A DNA stretch of 38,755 nucleotides from Rhodospirillaceae bacterium SYSU D60007 (GCA_003574685.1 QOCQ01000034.1:1-38755), one strand, 5' to 3'; positions 16,372-24,670 are shown, counted from the first letter of the stretch. Notes: generated by a model not told the origin, from the sequence alone. Program-made: numbers and translations.

Positions 16372-16773
16372 ATGAAGATTGATGGCCAGTGCCATTGTGG
16401 CGGCATCCGCTATGAAGCGGAGGTGGACCCCGGACAGGTGTCGATCTGCCACTGCACCGATTGCCAGATGCTGACCGGCTCGCCGTACCGTGTCACGGTG
16501 CTGGCTGCGCGTGAGAACATTCGCCTGAGGGGCGATCCAAAGCTCTACGTCAAGACAGGCGACAACGGCCGCAAGCGCCTTCAGTACTTCTGCGCGGATT
16601 GCGGTTCGCCGCTGTTTACGGCCGGCGATGGCGAGGAAGGGACCGTTTGGGGCATTCGCTGGGGCAGCATTCGCCAGCGTCACGACCTCGCGCCGCGGCG
16701 GCAGATCTGGTGCCGCTCCGCCATCCCGTGGATCCACGACATCCGGGAACTGCCAGCACGCCAGACGGACTGA
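16372..16773 (+). CDS. GFA/CENP-V family zinc protein
   Basis: This is a 133-residue cytoplasmic protein of the glutathione-dependent formaldehyde-activating enzyme (Gfa)/CENP-V fold. Zinc-binding cysteines are visible: Cys7 and Cys9 (GQCHCGGI), Cys26, Cys28 and Cys31 (SICHCTDCQ), and Cys74 and Cys77 (FCADCGSPLF). The CGSPLF motif is a hallmark. True Gfa activity on S-hydroxymethylglutathione has been questioned for many members, so the biochemical role is uncertain. The start is the first Met after the Fur-type box, with AAGGCGG upstream. It is divergent from hmuR, and its promoter must overlap or abut the iron box. Its stop is 15 nt from the convergent hydrolase gene. Confidence 0.88.
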   Translation: MKIDGQCHCGGIRYEAEVDPGQVSICHCTDCQMLTGSPYRVTVLAARENIRLRGDPKLYVKTGDNGRKRLQYFCADCGSPLFTAGDGEEGTVWGIRWGSIRQRHDLAPRRQIWCRSAIPWIHDIRELPARQTD

Positions 16774-16788
16774 GCGGCAGGTCCGGTG

Positions 16789-18174
16789 CTAGTTATGAAA
16801 CTCGGCGATCACCAGGCGGTTTTCCTTTACGGGCCAGGTACGGACCGGGATGGCTTCGAGATTGAAGACGGCGAGCACCGTGCGGACCGGACCGTCCGGC
16901 AGCAGCAGCCTAGCGCTCGACGTGCCGGGCACGCCCTCGTTGACGCCGGGCGGCACCTTGCCGTCGAGCGTGAACTTGTCGCGGCCATGGCCGAAATAGC
17001 CGCGGGGCCGGCTCATGATCACCACCGCGCCGGCCTTCTGGTCGTCCTTTCCGAACCGGCCGGGGCGCAGATGGATCACGTCACTGGAGCGCAGGAAGGG
17101 TGAGCGATAGATGTGGGTGACCGGACTGCCCGGTATCGCGATGACGAACTCGTAGAAGGCGTCCTGACGCCCCTTGAAGGGGCCCCAAACGCCATCAGCG
17201 GCGGTCGTGCGCCGGTGTGCCGGCGTCAGTGTCTTGCGCTCGCCGGTGCGGCCATCGACTTCCCAGATTTCGACGCTCACATCCTGCACCGGCAGGTTGG
17301 TGTAGATCCCGCCCTCGGCGATGCCCGTCACCTTGCCGTTCAGCACCGGCTCGCGTTCGGGCGCGATGAACAGGGTCGCGGCCGGCCGCCCCGCGATGAA
17401 CTCGTACATTCGCTGGAACGCGAGCTTGTCGAACGCCACCTCCCGGTGATCCAGGCCGGGAAGCACCACGTTGATTGCACCCTTCAGTTCTGGCGCGTCG
17501 TAGGAGATGCCGGTCGGCTTGCCGGGCATGCCGATGAACTGTCCGTCCGGCTGGGCATACTTGTCGAGCTTGTCGCTGCGCAGCGTCAGGAACGCCACGC
17601 CGGGCACGGTTTCGAGCGGGCCATTGTTGAGCTGGCGCAGGAAGGGGGCTGCGCCGTTGAACTCGCTGCCCTTCATCTCGGTGTCGGAGACGATCACGCC
17701 GTGATTGGTGGCGCCGCACAGCACGGCATGCGAGGTGAACTCGGCGCCGCCGCCGTTGCTGAGATAGTTGCGGATGGCATTGCCGCCACGCGAGCTGCCG
17801 ACCAGCGCCACCTTCTGGCGCCGGGTGACCGCCAGCACCTTTTTTACGAAGGCGGCCAGCTCTTCGCGCTGGTCGGTGGTCGACGAGCGAAATGGCTGCG
17901 GCCGCGAATCGTCGCTGCGCGCGATGGGATAGGTGAAGTCGATGGCGTGCAGCATGTTGCGCGGCCAGGCGTTCGATTCGAAGCGCCAGATCGTGGTGTG
18001 CCACACGGCCGCCGTGTCGCCGTTGCCGTGCACGAAGACGACAGGCGGCAGCGGCGAGCGTCGTTGATTGCGGCCCGGCGTCTGCTGCGCGTATACCGGC
18101 AGCGACGCGGCGGCGGCCAGACCGCCGGCCAAAACGCCGCGCCGGCCGATGCGGACGGGCAGGTTGCCGGACAT
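16789..18174 (-). CDS. Tat-exported alpha/beta hydrolase (lipase/esterase-like)
   Basis: This is a 461-residue predicted periplasmic or secreted hydrolase. The N-terminus MSGNLPVRIGRRGVLAGGLAAAASLPVYAQ is a Tat-type signal peptide with a twin-arginine and cleavage after YAQ (about 30). The alpha/beta-hydrolase core follows: oxyanion segment VVFVHGNGD (45-53), nucleophile elbow GSSRG (127-131, probable Ser129), and a likely catalytic His near 243 (PGLDHREVAFD). From about residue 260 a beta-rich region follows (KVTGIAEGGIYTNLPVQDVSVEIWEVDG, then HIYRSPFLRSSDVIHLRP), probably an accessory or binding domain. It lies convergent to GFA and divergent from the alkyltransferase gene. Substrate is not evident; a lipase, an esterase or a polyester depolymerase are all conceivable. 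Confidence 0.8.
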   Translation of the reverse strand: MSGNLPVRIGRRGVLAGGLAAAASLPVYAQQTPGRNQRRSPLPPVVFVHGNGDTAAVWHTTIWRFESNAWPRNMLHAIDFTYPIARSDDSRPQPFRSSTTDQREELAAFVKKVLAVTRRQKVALVGSSRGGNAIRNYLSNGGGAEFTSHAVLCGATNHGVIVSDTEMKGSEFNGAAPFLRQLNNGPLETVPGVAFLTLRSDKLDKYAQPDGQFIGMPGKPTGISYDAPELKGAINVVLPGLDHREVAFDKLAFQRMYEFIAGRPAATLFIAPEREPVLNGKVTGIAEGGIYTNLPVQDVSVEIWEVDGRTGERKTLTPAHRRTTAADGVWGPFKGRQDAFYEFVIAIPGSPVTHIYRSPFLRSSDVIHLRPGRFGKDDQKAGAVVIMSRPRGYFGHGRDKFTLDGKVPPGVNEGVPGTSSARLLLPDGPVRTVLAVFNLEAIPVRTWPVKENRLVIAEFHN

Positions 18175-18331
18175 GAAGCCTCGCTTCTTCTTTCATCCAT
18201 GTTGGCAAATCGGCGCACGCGGAACCAGTCTGCGTCCTGTTCACATTCGCGATGGGTGCATGGCGGGGGCAAGGACGGCAGGGATGGCAGAAACGGTTCC
18301 CTTCGCGGCGGCCGTCCATTAGCGTTCCGGC

Positions 18332-18868
18332 ATGGCCCCGTCAAACACCCCGCGCGCCGCACCCACGGTTTTGCTTCCTGCCGCACCGGCCGGCACAGGG
18401 GTTGCGACCGCGCGCGTGCGGCTGGACAGCCCTGTCGGCGGCCTGGAGATCGAAGCGACGGACGAGGCAATCGTTGCCGTGTACTGGGTCGATGACCCGA
18501 GAGGACCACCGGATGTGACAGATCCGCTTCTGACAGAAGCGCGCGATCAGCTCGCAGCCTATTTTGCGTACCGGCTGGCGGCATTCGATCTGCCGCTGGC
18601 GCCGGCGGGCTCGCCTTTCGAACGCGATGTCTGGCGGCAGATGTGCGACATTCCTTTCGGTGAGACGATGACCTATGGCGAAATGGCTACGGCCGTGGGC
18701 GGCATGGCGCGCGCGGTCGGCTCTGCCTGCGGCGCCAACCCCATTCCCGTCATCATTCCCTGCCACCGCGTGCTGGGCGCGGGCAATCGCATGGTGGGCT
18801 ACAGCGGCCGCGGCCGCATTGAAACCAAGCGCTGGCTGCTCGTCCACGAGGGTGCACTGCTGGTCTAG
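18332..18868 (+). CDS. ogt: Methylated-DNA--protein-cysteine methyltransferase
   Basis: This is a DNA repair protein that takes the alkyl group from O6-alkylguanine onto its own cysteine. Its 178 residues comprise an N-terminal domain with SPVGGLEIEATDEAIVAVYW (33-52) and the C-terminal DNA-binding/active-site domain: SPFERDVWRQMCDIPFGETMTYGE from 94, helix-turn-helix region, Asn136, and IIPCHRV with acceptor Cys144 at 141-147, then GYSGRGRIETKRWLL (156-170). All key residues are present. It lacks an AraC-type Ada domain, so it is an Ogt-type enzyme. The start Met has a weak ribosome site; a GTG at about residue 24 is an alternative. Its TAG and that of the convergent hydrolase-like gene share the tetramer CTAG. 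Confidence 0.9.
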   Translation: MAPSNTPRAAPTVLLPAAPAGTGVATARVRLDSPVGGLEIEATDEAIVAVYWVDDPRGPPDVTDPLLTEARDQLAAYFAYRLAAFDLPLAPAGSPFERDVWRQMCDIPFGETMTYGEMATAVGGMARAVGSACGANPIPVIIPCHRVLGAGNRMVGYSGRGRIETKRWLLVHEGALLV

Positions 18869-19770
18869 GTCTCCCCGCTGCGTCGGGTGAGGACAGGAAC
18901 GCGTCGCAGCAGGCGGCGCACCGGCTGGTCGAAGCGGGGCCATCCGGCAGCAACAAGGTCAAGGTGTAGAGACGGATCGCCCACCGGGACGAACGAAGCG
19001 ACGCCCGGCACGAGCCGTCGCGACAACGACTCCCGCACGCGAACCCCGGGCAGCCGCATGGCAGAAAGAGTGCGCATCAGCGCCTGCGTCGGTCCAGCGG
19101 AGGCGTGCTCGTGTTGCCGTCCGCCCGTATAAACGGCCGCTAGGAAGGCATGCCGGTGTTGTGCCGAGAACCACGCAGCGAACGCGTCGGTTTCGCCATA
19201 GATCGTATCGAGGCCAATGAAGCCGATCAGCCGGTCGCCGACGCCACCCAGCGTCAGCGCGCTGGCCGCCGCACGATATCCGCCGCTGAACGACATCAGG
19301 AGAACGGGCGCCTGGTGCAAGACCCGTGCATCCGTTCCGAGTCGCGCGGCGATCCTCGCGCCGGCCTCGTGGAGCCATCGCGCAAAGCCGCCGGGCTGCG
19401 CCAGGTTGCCGGGATGCCCCGGCATACCGACCAGATCGGTATCCGCATCGCGCGCAAATTGCGGTGCGATCACCACCGCGTTGATGCAGGCGGCGTCGAC
19501 TTGTTCGATGAGGCGGTAGGTTTCGACGACATGATAGCGGCTGCCTCCGATACGTTGGCTCAGCGTCGCACACCAGCCATGGAAGAAGGCGATCACGGCG
19601 AAAGGACGCGCTGGATCGAAGCCTGGCGTGACATGCAGCAGCGTCCGCGGGTCATCAAACACGCCATCAGTTCCCGATACGTCCGGGCAGGGAAAGGGAC
19701 CGTGATCCAGGGACTCCACCCGCGGCCAGACGCAGCCATCGAACAGCGGCCCGACGAATCCGCGGTTCAC
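18865..19770 (-). CDS. Alpha/beta-hydrolase-like protein, second of a tandem pair
   Basis: The 301-residue protein is a paralogue of the gene immediately upstream. Shared landmarks are LLHVTPGFDPARPFAVIAFF then HGW (63-66 region), INAVVIAPQFARDAD, the serine motif SFSGGY (160-165, Ser162) and IGLDTIYGE (185-193, Asp188). The serine motif is Phe-Ser-Gly-Gly instead of the usual Gly-x-Ser-x-Gly, so catalysis is plausible but not certain. I chose GTG at 19770 because it forms a GTGA overlap with the stop of the upstream paralogue, and the longer frame to 19944 runs antisense-like through that gene's tail. With this start there is no signal peptide, unlike its neighbour. The region from residue 11 has several cysteines. 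The exact family is not recognised. Confidence 0.72.
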   Translation of the reverse strand: MNRGFVGPLFDGCVWPRVESLDHGPFPCPDVSGTDGVFDDPRTLLHVTPGFDPARPFAVIAFFHGWCATLSQRIGGSRYHVVETYRLIEQVDAACINAVVIAPQFARDADTDLVGMPGHPGNLAQPGGFARWLHEAGARIAARLGTDARVLHQAPVLLMSFSGGYRAAASALTLGGVGDRLIGFIGLDTIYGETDAFAAWFSAQHRHAFLAAVYTGGRQHEHASAGPTQALMRTLSAMRLPGVRVRESLSRRLVPGVASFVPVGDPSLHLDLVAAGWPRFDQPVRRLLRRVPVLTRRSGET

Positions 19771-20864
19771 TTGCGTGTACCCTTGCCCCGGGCAGGTGGA
19801 CGCGCCTTCTTGCTGGCAACCACAGGCCGGCGCGGAACCTGCCGCTGGGGAGGCGGCGGGCGCGTGGCCGCCAGCACAACGCGCACAGGGTCTCGGGGCG
19901 GGCCTTCCAGGACGAATCGTCCATGGCGTTCGATGGGACCGCACGCGACAAAAGCAGCCGTGCCGGGCCTTATCGCGGCAGGCAACGCTGTCGCGCTCGT
20001 GATGCGCCGCGCCCGTAGCCTCTCGATCAGGATGGCCTGCTGGGCCGCCGTGGAATCCGTATAGAGGCTTGTCAGGAAGGCACGCCGGCGGGCGCCGGCA
20101 AACCAGCGCGCATAGCGCTCCTCCTCGCCATAGAGCGCGTCGAGCAGGAGCACGCCCGCGATTCGCGATCCTGCGCCGCCGCGTTCCAGCACGAAGGCCG
20201 CGGGCTTGTATCCGCCGCTGAAGGCCACAAGGATCACCGGGGCGCGGCGCAGGGCGGCGGTGACCGCCGGGCGTTCGGCGCGCGAAGCGGCGATGGCATC
20301 GGTAAGCCGCAGCGCCGCCTCGTCAAGAAACCGGGCAAAGACGCCGGGCTGCCAGAACTTGCCGGGGCTGGAGTCGGCTGCCTCTCGCGCGAATTGCGGC
20401 GCCACCAGCACGGCGTTGATGTCGGCCTGTGCGAGTTGCCGGGTCAGCTCCATGTCCGACACCACCCGGTCGACGGAGCTGCCGTGACCATGGAAGAAGA
20501 CGACCAGATGCGGTGGCCGTCGGGGGTCGAACGTCGCGGGCACGTGCAGCAGGACGCCCGAATCGCTGTAGACGGCATCCTCCCACAACACCTGGCCGTT
20601 CGCGCCAATGCGGCCACGGCGCCGGCCGTTTCGTTCGACAACGTTGAGAAAGGGCGTTTTGCCGTCGTCAGCCGGACCACGATAGGGGAAGGGCGCCCAG
20701 CGGAACGGCAGCACGCGCGTGATGGCCTGACGCGAGGGTGCAGCGGCGCGGGCGGCGCGCTTTACCGGTTTCCTGGCCAGGGCAGCGCCCGGCAGCAGGC
20801 AGAGCGCACCGAGCATCAAGGCAAGTCCGCGCCGCCCCAGCGTCTGACGCGGACCGTCGCCCAT
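19767..20864 (-). CDS. Exported alpha/beta-hydrolase-like protein, first of a tandem pair
   Basis: This is a 365-residue protein with a signal peptide (GRRGLALMLGALCLLPGAALA, cleavage about residue 30; the paired Arg allows Tat export). Core features: LLHVPATFDPRRPPHLVVFF then HGHGSS (125-130), INAVLVAPQFARE, a serine motif AFSGGY (214-219, Ser216) and LLLDALYGE with Asp242. The C-terminal ~40 residues are Pro/Arg/Lys-rich (PPPPQRQVPRRPVV, then KKARPPARGKGTRK), a basic tail that could bind a polyanion, cell wall or membrane surface. It begins 4 nt after the stop of the large membrane gene and overlaps the next paralogue by GTGA, so the three probably form one operon. Hydrolase fold is inferred from the FHG and FSGG landmarks; no substrate can be named. 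Confidence 0.75.
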   Translation of the reverse strand: MGDGPRQTLGRRGLALMLGALCLLPGAALARKPVKRAARAAAPSRQAITRVLPFRWAPFPYRGPADDGKTPFLNVVERNGRRRGRIGANGQVLWEDAVYSDSGVLLHVPATFDPRRPPHLVVFFHGHGSSVDRVVSDMELTRQLAQADINAVLVAPQFAREAADSSPGKFWQPGVFARFLDEAALRLTDAIAASRAERPAVTAALRRAPVILVAFSGGYKPAAFVLERGGAGSRIAGVLLLDALYGEEERYARWFAGARRRAFLTSLYTDSTAAQQAILIERLRARRITSATALPAAIRPGTAAFVACGPIERHGRFVLEGPPRDPVRVVLAATRPPPPQRQVPRRPVVASKKARPPARGKGTRK

Positions 20865-20868
20865 CGTT

Positions 20869-23544
20869 CTAGGCGGCGATGGCCGGCTTTCCCGGGAGCG
20901 GCAGCAGTACCCGGTAAAAGGCGGGGATGGCCACGAGATAGGCGATGCCGCCGACCAGCAACGCGGCCGGCAGCCCGAACGAGGTCGAAATGATCGGCAC
21001 CAGCGCTGCGCCCAGCACCGAGAACGAGCCGTTGATGCCCCAGGCCCACAGGAACATGTGGTCCTTGCCCAGCCGGCCCAGCATGGTCATGCCGGTGGGC
21101 ATGGGAAACCCCATCAGGAAGGCGGGCGGGAAGATGATCGCGAGGCAGGCGATGATGCGCAGCGCGTAGGGCAGGGTGCCGACGGCGTCCAGCACCGGGT
21201 CGAGCAGGAAGCCATAGGCGATCAGCAGTGCGCCGATGGCGACGAACACCTTGGGCATGAAGGTGCGGGCGCGGCCGAGGAAGCGCTCCGAGACGAAGCT
21301 GCCCAGGCCCGAGAACACCAGCATGCCGGTGATCAGCACCGAGGCCGAGACGGTGGCGTTGCTGAGCGCCAGCATGAAATGGCTGATCAGGCCGACCTCG
21401 ACCACGATGTAGCCCAGCCCCAGGCAGAGGAAATAGACCATGGTGCCGAACTTGCCGGGGTAGCGGCTGAAGATGGTGCGCCAGCCGAAGACGACCGGGA
21501 ACAGCACCAGTGTCAGCGCGGCTACGCCCGCAATCGCCAGCGTCGCCCACAGCAGAAGGAAGCCCCACTCATCCTGCACCAGCTCCAGCCGGTCGGTGAA
21601 CTTCAGCAGGTCCTTCACCTTGATGTAGGCGGCGAAGTAGGGCTGATGGTTGGTGAGGATGCGCGTGTCGAAGACATAGCGGTTGGCAACCTGCTCGATG
21701 CCGCCATGGATCAGATGATGCCACCACAGGCGGCCGATATCCGTGGCGGGGACCTTGGGCACCGTGACGGTTTGCGGCTGCCCTTCCTTGTCGCCGCCCT
21801 CGGGACCGGCGGGCGCAGCATCGGTGGGCGCGCGCTCGAGTGCCGGGTCGGATCCCAGGGGATCCTGCGGCGCGCCATCATAGAAGAACTGGTCGTGGTA
21901 GCCTTTCAGTGTCGGTTCGAGCAGCGACAGATCCGCCTTGAAGCCAGGCGAGTAGATCTCGTCGAACGACATCGCGGCCGTGTGCTTGCGCAGCGTCTCG
22001 ACCTCGGCGGGCGTGAAGCCGCCGCGCTTGAAGAGCACCGTAGCCGTCGAGAGATAGCTGGCGCCGACGAAGAAGCGGTCGGCGACATCCTGGCCTTCGA
22101 CGTCGCGGGCGGCGGCGACCATGGTCGAATACAGCTTCAAGACCGACTTGGGCGGCTCCTCCTTGTTCCACAATGTTACCGCCAGCACGCCGCCCGGCTT
22201 CAGCGCCTGCATGTAGTTGCGCATCGCCTCGCGCGTGTAGCTGAACTTCTCGACGATGGCGAAGCCGCCGGGCTGCGACAGCCCCGCCGAATCCGCAAGT
22301 GCGAGGTCAATCACGTCGAACTTGCGTTTGGTGCGGGCGGCATAGAGTCGGCCTTCGTAATCGATAACCTCGATGCGCTCGTCGCCCAGGATGTCGCCGG
22401 TAAATCTCTTCAGCTCGTCATCGTGCAGGAAGGCGTTGAGCACCATGGGGTTGCCCTCGGCCACCGTGACGCTCTTCGAGCCCGCCCGCAGTGCCATTGC
22501 CGTCGACAATCCGCCGCCGAATTGCACCACGAATGTCTCGGGGTTCTTCTTCACGACGTAGGGGTAGTACATCATGAGGAAGCGGAAATACGCCGTCTGG
22601 GAGTCGGGCAGCTGCTTGATGATGCCGCTGGGCCCTTCGCTGTCGATGTACATGCCGCGATAGGCCCGGCTCGGCATTTCCGGCAGGTTGAAGGCGGCGT
22701 TGTCGGACTGGCCCGGCGCGAAGTGCAGATAGGAGCTGTCGTAGATCTCCATGTAGCCGAACGGCGTGCTGCGTTCGTAGACACGCTCTGCGTCCGGGAA
22801 CTTGCGGGCGTAGGCGACGCCCTTGTAGTCGCTGACCGCGATCTTCGGGATGTCAAGCAATGGCGGCAGGGCAAGATGGCCGCCGACAGCCAGCACTGCC
22901 GCGACCGTCGTCTGAATGAGTCCGCGGCGATCCGACACGGCCACGAACCACAGCAGGCTGCCCAGGAACCACAGCACCAGGGGGGCGATGACCAGGTTCT
23001 GCGGCCTGAACAGATACATCGCCAGCAGGAAGAGCAGGCCGCAGGCGCCCGATCCGGCGAGGTCGGCAAAGTAGACCCGGTTGAAGGTCTTCTGCGCCTT
23101 CAGGAACACAACCCCCAGGTAGAGGGCACCGCACAGGAAGGGCAGGAAATAGAGGACGAAGTTGGCGAACAGCCGCCATTTCTGGACCGGATCGGATACC
23201 AGGAAGATGGCGTTAAACGGCACCTGCTGCGCGATCAGGTTCGAGGCGACCATCATGGGCCCGAACAGCAGCAGGGCACCCTTCACGGCGCCGCGCCAAT
23301 GCTTCTCGAACCACGGCTTGCCCACGCACATCACGGCGCTGGTCAGCCCGAAGCCGAACATGGCGAGGCTCACCACCAGCGAGCCGAAATGCGCCCAGCT
23401 TCCGACCGAGAAGATGCGCATGATGCCGATCTGCAGGGCGATCACGCATCCGGCGATCAGCGCGACCGACAGATAGAAAGCCAGCGACGGCCTGTTGTCG
23501 AAGTCGACATCCGGCAGGATGCCGGCGGACGCCTTGAGAGCCAT
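20869..23544 (-). CDS. Large membrane protein with embedded spermidine-synthase-like (SAM-binding fold) domain
   Basis: This 891-residue protein has three parts. Residues ~20-225 contain about six or seven membrane helices (LAFYLSVALIAGCVIALQIG, SLVVSLAMFGFGLTSAVMCV and others). Residues ~240-520 form a Rossmann domain like spermidine synthases: FVVQFGGGLSTAMAL (338-352) matches the nucleotide-binding GGG loop, VTVAEGNP (359-366) the acidic strand end, KFDVIDLALADS (408-419) the catalytic-loop region, and LKPGGVLAVTLWN (448-460) a late strand. Residues ~560-600 are a Pro/Gly linker, and ~660-885 hold about seven more helices. The GGGDGG and DSTDP signatures of true spermidine synthase are altered, so polyamine synthesis should not be assumed. 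This membrane-plus-aminopropyltransferase-fold architecture is known but poorly characterised. It heads a probable three-gene operon with the two hydrolase-like genes. Confidence 0.85.
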   Translation of the reverse strand: MALKASAGILPDVDFDNRPSLAFYLSVALIAGCVIALQIGIMRIFSVGSWAHFGSLVVSLAMFGFGLTSAVMCVGKPWFEKHWRGAVKGALLLFGPMMVASNLIAQQVPFNAIFLVSDPVQKWRLFANFVLYFLPFLCGALYLGVVFLKAQKTFNRVYFADLAGSGACGLLFLLAMYLFRPQNLVIAPLVLWFLGSLLWFVAVSDRRGLIQTTVAAVLAVGGHLALPPLLDIPKIAVSDYKGVAYARKFPDAERVYERSTPFGYMEIYDSSYLHFAPGQSDNAAFNLPEMPSRAYRGMYIDSEGPSGIIKQLPDSQTAYFRFLMMYYPYVVKKNPETFVVQFGGGLSTAMALRAGSKSVTVAEGNPMVLNAFLHDDELKRFTGDILGDERIEVIDYEGRLYAARTKRKFDVIDLALADSAGLSQPGGFAIVEKFSYTREAMRNYMQALKPGGVLAVTLWNKEEPPKSVLKLYSTMVAAARDVEGQDVADRFFVGASYLSTATVLFKRGGFTPAEVETLRKHTAAMSFDEIYSPGFKADLSLLEPTLKGYHDQFFYDGAPQDPLGSDPALERAPTDAAPAGPEGGDKEGQPQTVTVPKVPATDIGRLWWHHLIHGGIEQVANRYVFDTRILTNHQPYFAAYIKVKDLLKFTDRLELVQDEWGFLLLWATLAIAGVAALTLVLFPVVFGWRTIFSRYPGKFGTMVYFLCLGLGYIVVEVGLISHFMLALSNATVSASVLITGMLVFSGLGSFVSERFLGRARTFMPKVFVAIGALLIAYGFLLDPVLDAVGTLPYALRIIACLAIIFPPAFLMGFPMPTGMTMLGRLGKDHMFLWAWGINGSFSVLGAALVPIISTSFGLPAALLVGGIAYLVAIPAFYRVLLPLPGKPAIAA

Positions 23545-23614
23545 GCGAGGGGGTCCGTTCGTTCAGTGGCGGCCAAGCCGCAGAAAGCACTCTATGTCAG
23601 CAATGTGAAAACAC

Positions 23615-23652
23615 GAGGGCCCCCGCACCGGATCGACGGGTGCGGAGGCCTC
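23615..23652 (-). terminator. Intrinsic terminator of the exported methyltransferase gene
   Basis: The segments 23615-23629 and 23639-23652 pair in a long GC-rich stem (CCGCACC with GGTGCGG, extended by GAGG/CCTC and one bulged base) around a 9-nt loop. Read on the minus strand, it is followed by GTGTTTTC. It begins 17 nt after the stop of the methyltransferase gene and separates it from the next gene on the same strand. Confidence 0.75.
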
Positions 23653-23668
23653 GCGAAAGTGCCGGTAC

Positions 23669-24535
23669 TCAGCGATTGTGGGTACCCTTGACCTCGCCGT
23701 CGACCAGCTTGGTGAAGGGCACGAAGGGCACGATCCTGCCGCCGTAGATGTCCTCGCGGGTGACGGTGATGTTGCCGTCGGCGGCGACCTGCTTGACGAC
23801 CTTCAGCACGCGCTGGGCGCCCGGCGGGCCGACGGGGATGACCATCACCCCGCCGGGCTTGAGCTGCTGCAGCAGCGGCGGCGGGATGTGGTCGATGCCG
23901 CAGGTGACGATGATCTTGTCGAAGGGACCCGCTTCCGGCCATCCGTAGTAGCCGTCCGCCTGCTTGGTCTTGATGACCTTGAGTTCCTCGTAGCCGGCGG
24001 CGATCGCCTTGTCATAGACGCCGCGCGTGCGTTCGGCCAGCGGCGCGATGATCTCGATCGTGTAGACCTGGTCCGTGAGCTGCGCGAGATAGGCCGACTG
24101 CGTGCCCGAGCCGGTACCGATCTCCAGCACCCGGTCGCCGCGCTTGACATCAAGCACGTCGGTCATGCGGCTCTGCAGATGCGGACCGGACATGGTGACG
24201 CCGTATCCCATGTCGAGGAAGGCGTGCTCGTAGCCGCGCTCCTTGACCGGCGGATTGCCGGCGGCGAAGACCTCGCGCGGAGTCAGCAGGAAAGCGCGCT
24301 TCATCTTGTCGGTCTTGATGTCGCCCACGCGGACGGCGGCGACATAGCGGTTCCAGCGCTGGGTGAGCCACTTTTCGCTCTCGCCGCGATTGGCCTTCAT
24401 CCAGTCGACATAGTTTTCCTTCGAGTCCATCGGCGGCGTCTGGTCGACCCGGATGGGCTTGAATTGCGCCGTTGCCGGCAATGCCAGGAGTGTCACGAAG
24501 AGGGCCGTAACCCCGGCTGTGATAGCACGCCGCAT
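23669..24535 (-). CDS. Exported protein-L-isoaspartate O-methyltransferase homologue
   Basis: This 288-residue protein is of the PCMT family, which methylates isoaspartyl residues of damaged proteins using S-adenosylmethionine (SAM). Unusually it begins with a clear signal peptide (MRRAITAGVTALFVTLLALP, then ATAQ, cleavage about residue 24), so it is predicted to be periplasmic. The family core is preserved: a MSGPHLQSRMTDVL segment (115-128, equivalent to the substrate loop), SAM motif VLEIGTGSGTQSAYLAQL (136-153), acidic Glu161 after the second strand, DGYYGWPEAGPFDKIIVTCG (194-213) and LKPGGVMVIPVG (225-236). An N-terminal extension (25-110) is longer than in E. coli Pcm. The gene is monocistronic by the look of its terminator. 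Sec export of a SAM-dependent enzyme is puzzling because SAM is cytoplasmic; membrane anchoring by an uncleaved signal is an alternative. Confidence 0.85.
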   Translation of the reverse strand: MRRAITAGVTALFVTLLALPATAQFKPIRVDQTPPMDSKENYVDWMKANRGESEKWLTQRWNRYVAAVRVGDIKTDKMKRAFLLTPREVFAAGNPPVKERGYEHAFLDMGYGVTMSGPHLQSRMTDVLDVKRGDRVLEIGTGSGTQSAYLAQLTDQVYTIEIIAPLAERTRGVYDKAIAAGYEELKVIKTKQADGYYGWPEAGPFDKIIVTCGIDHIPPPLLQQLKPGGVMVIPVGPPGAQRVLKVVKQVAADGNITVTREDIYGGRIVPFVPFTKLVDGEVKGTHNR

Positions 24536-24670
24536 GGGCGAGCCTCCGTCTCAACGGGTTGCGATATCCGGCCACAATTCCGCACGAATTCTTGTGATTG
24601 GCCTGCGGCCGGTGCCCGCCTTTTACGGGACACGGCGGCGGCGCGCCAGCCCCTTCGCGCCGGGTGCGGC

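Noticed and set aside
21058-23691. An 877-codon open frame on the plus strand
   Set aside because: It lies antisense to the membrane protein gene, is full of Gln/His/Glu/Arg/Asp-rich low-information sequence, has no domain, and arises from GC-rich codon bias in the opposite strand.
24640-24661. GGCGCG/CGCGCC hairpin as terminator of the PaaK-like gene
   Set aside because: The stem is 6 bp with a 10-nt loop and there is no T-run on the minus strand; too common in GC-rich DNA to call.
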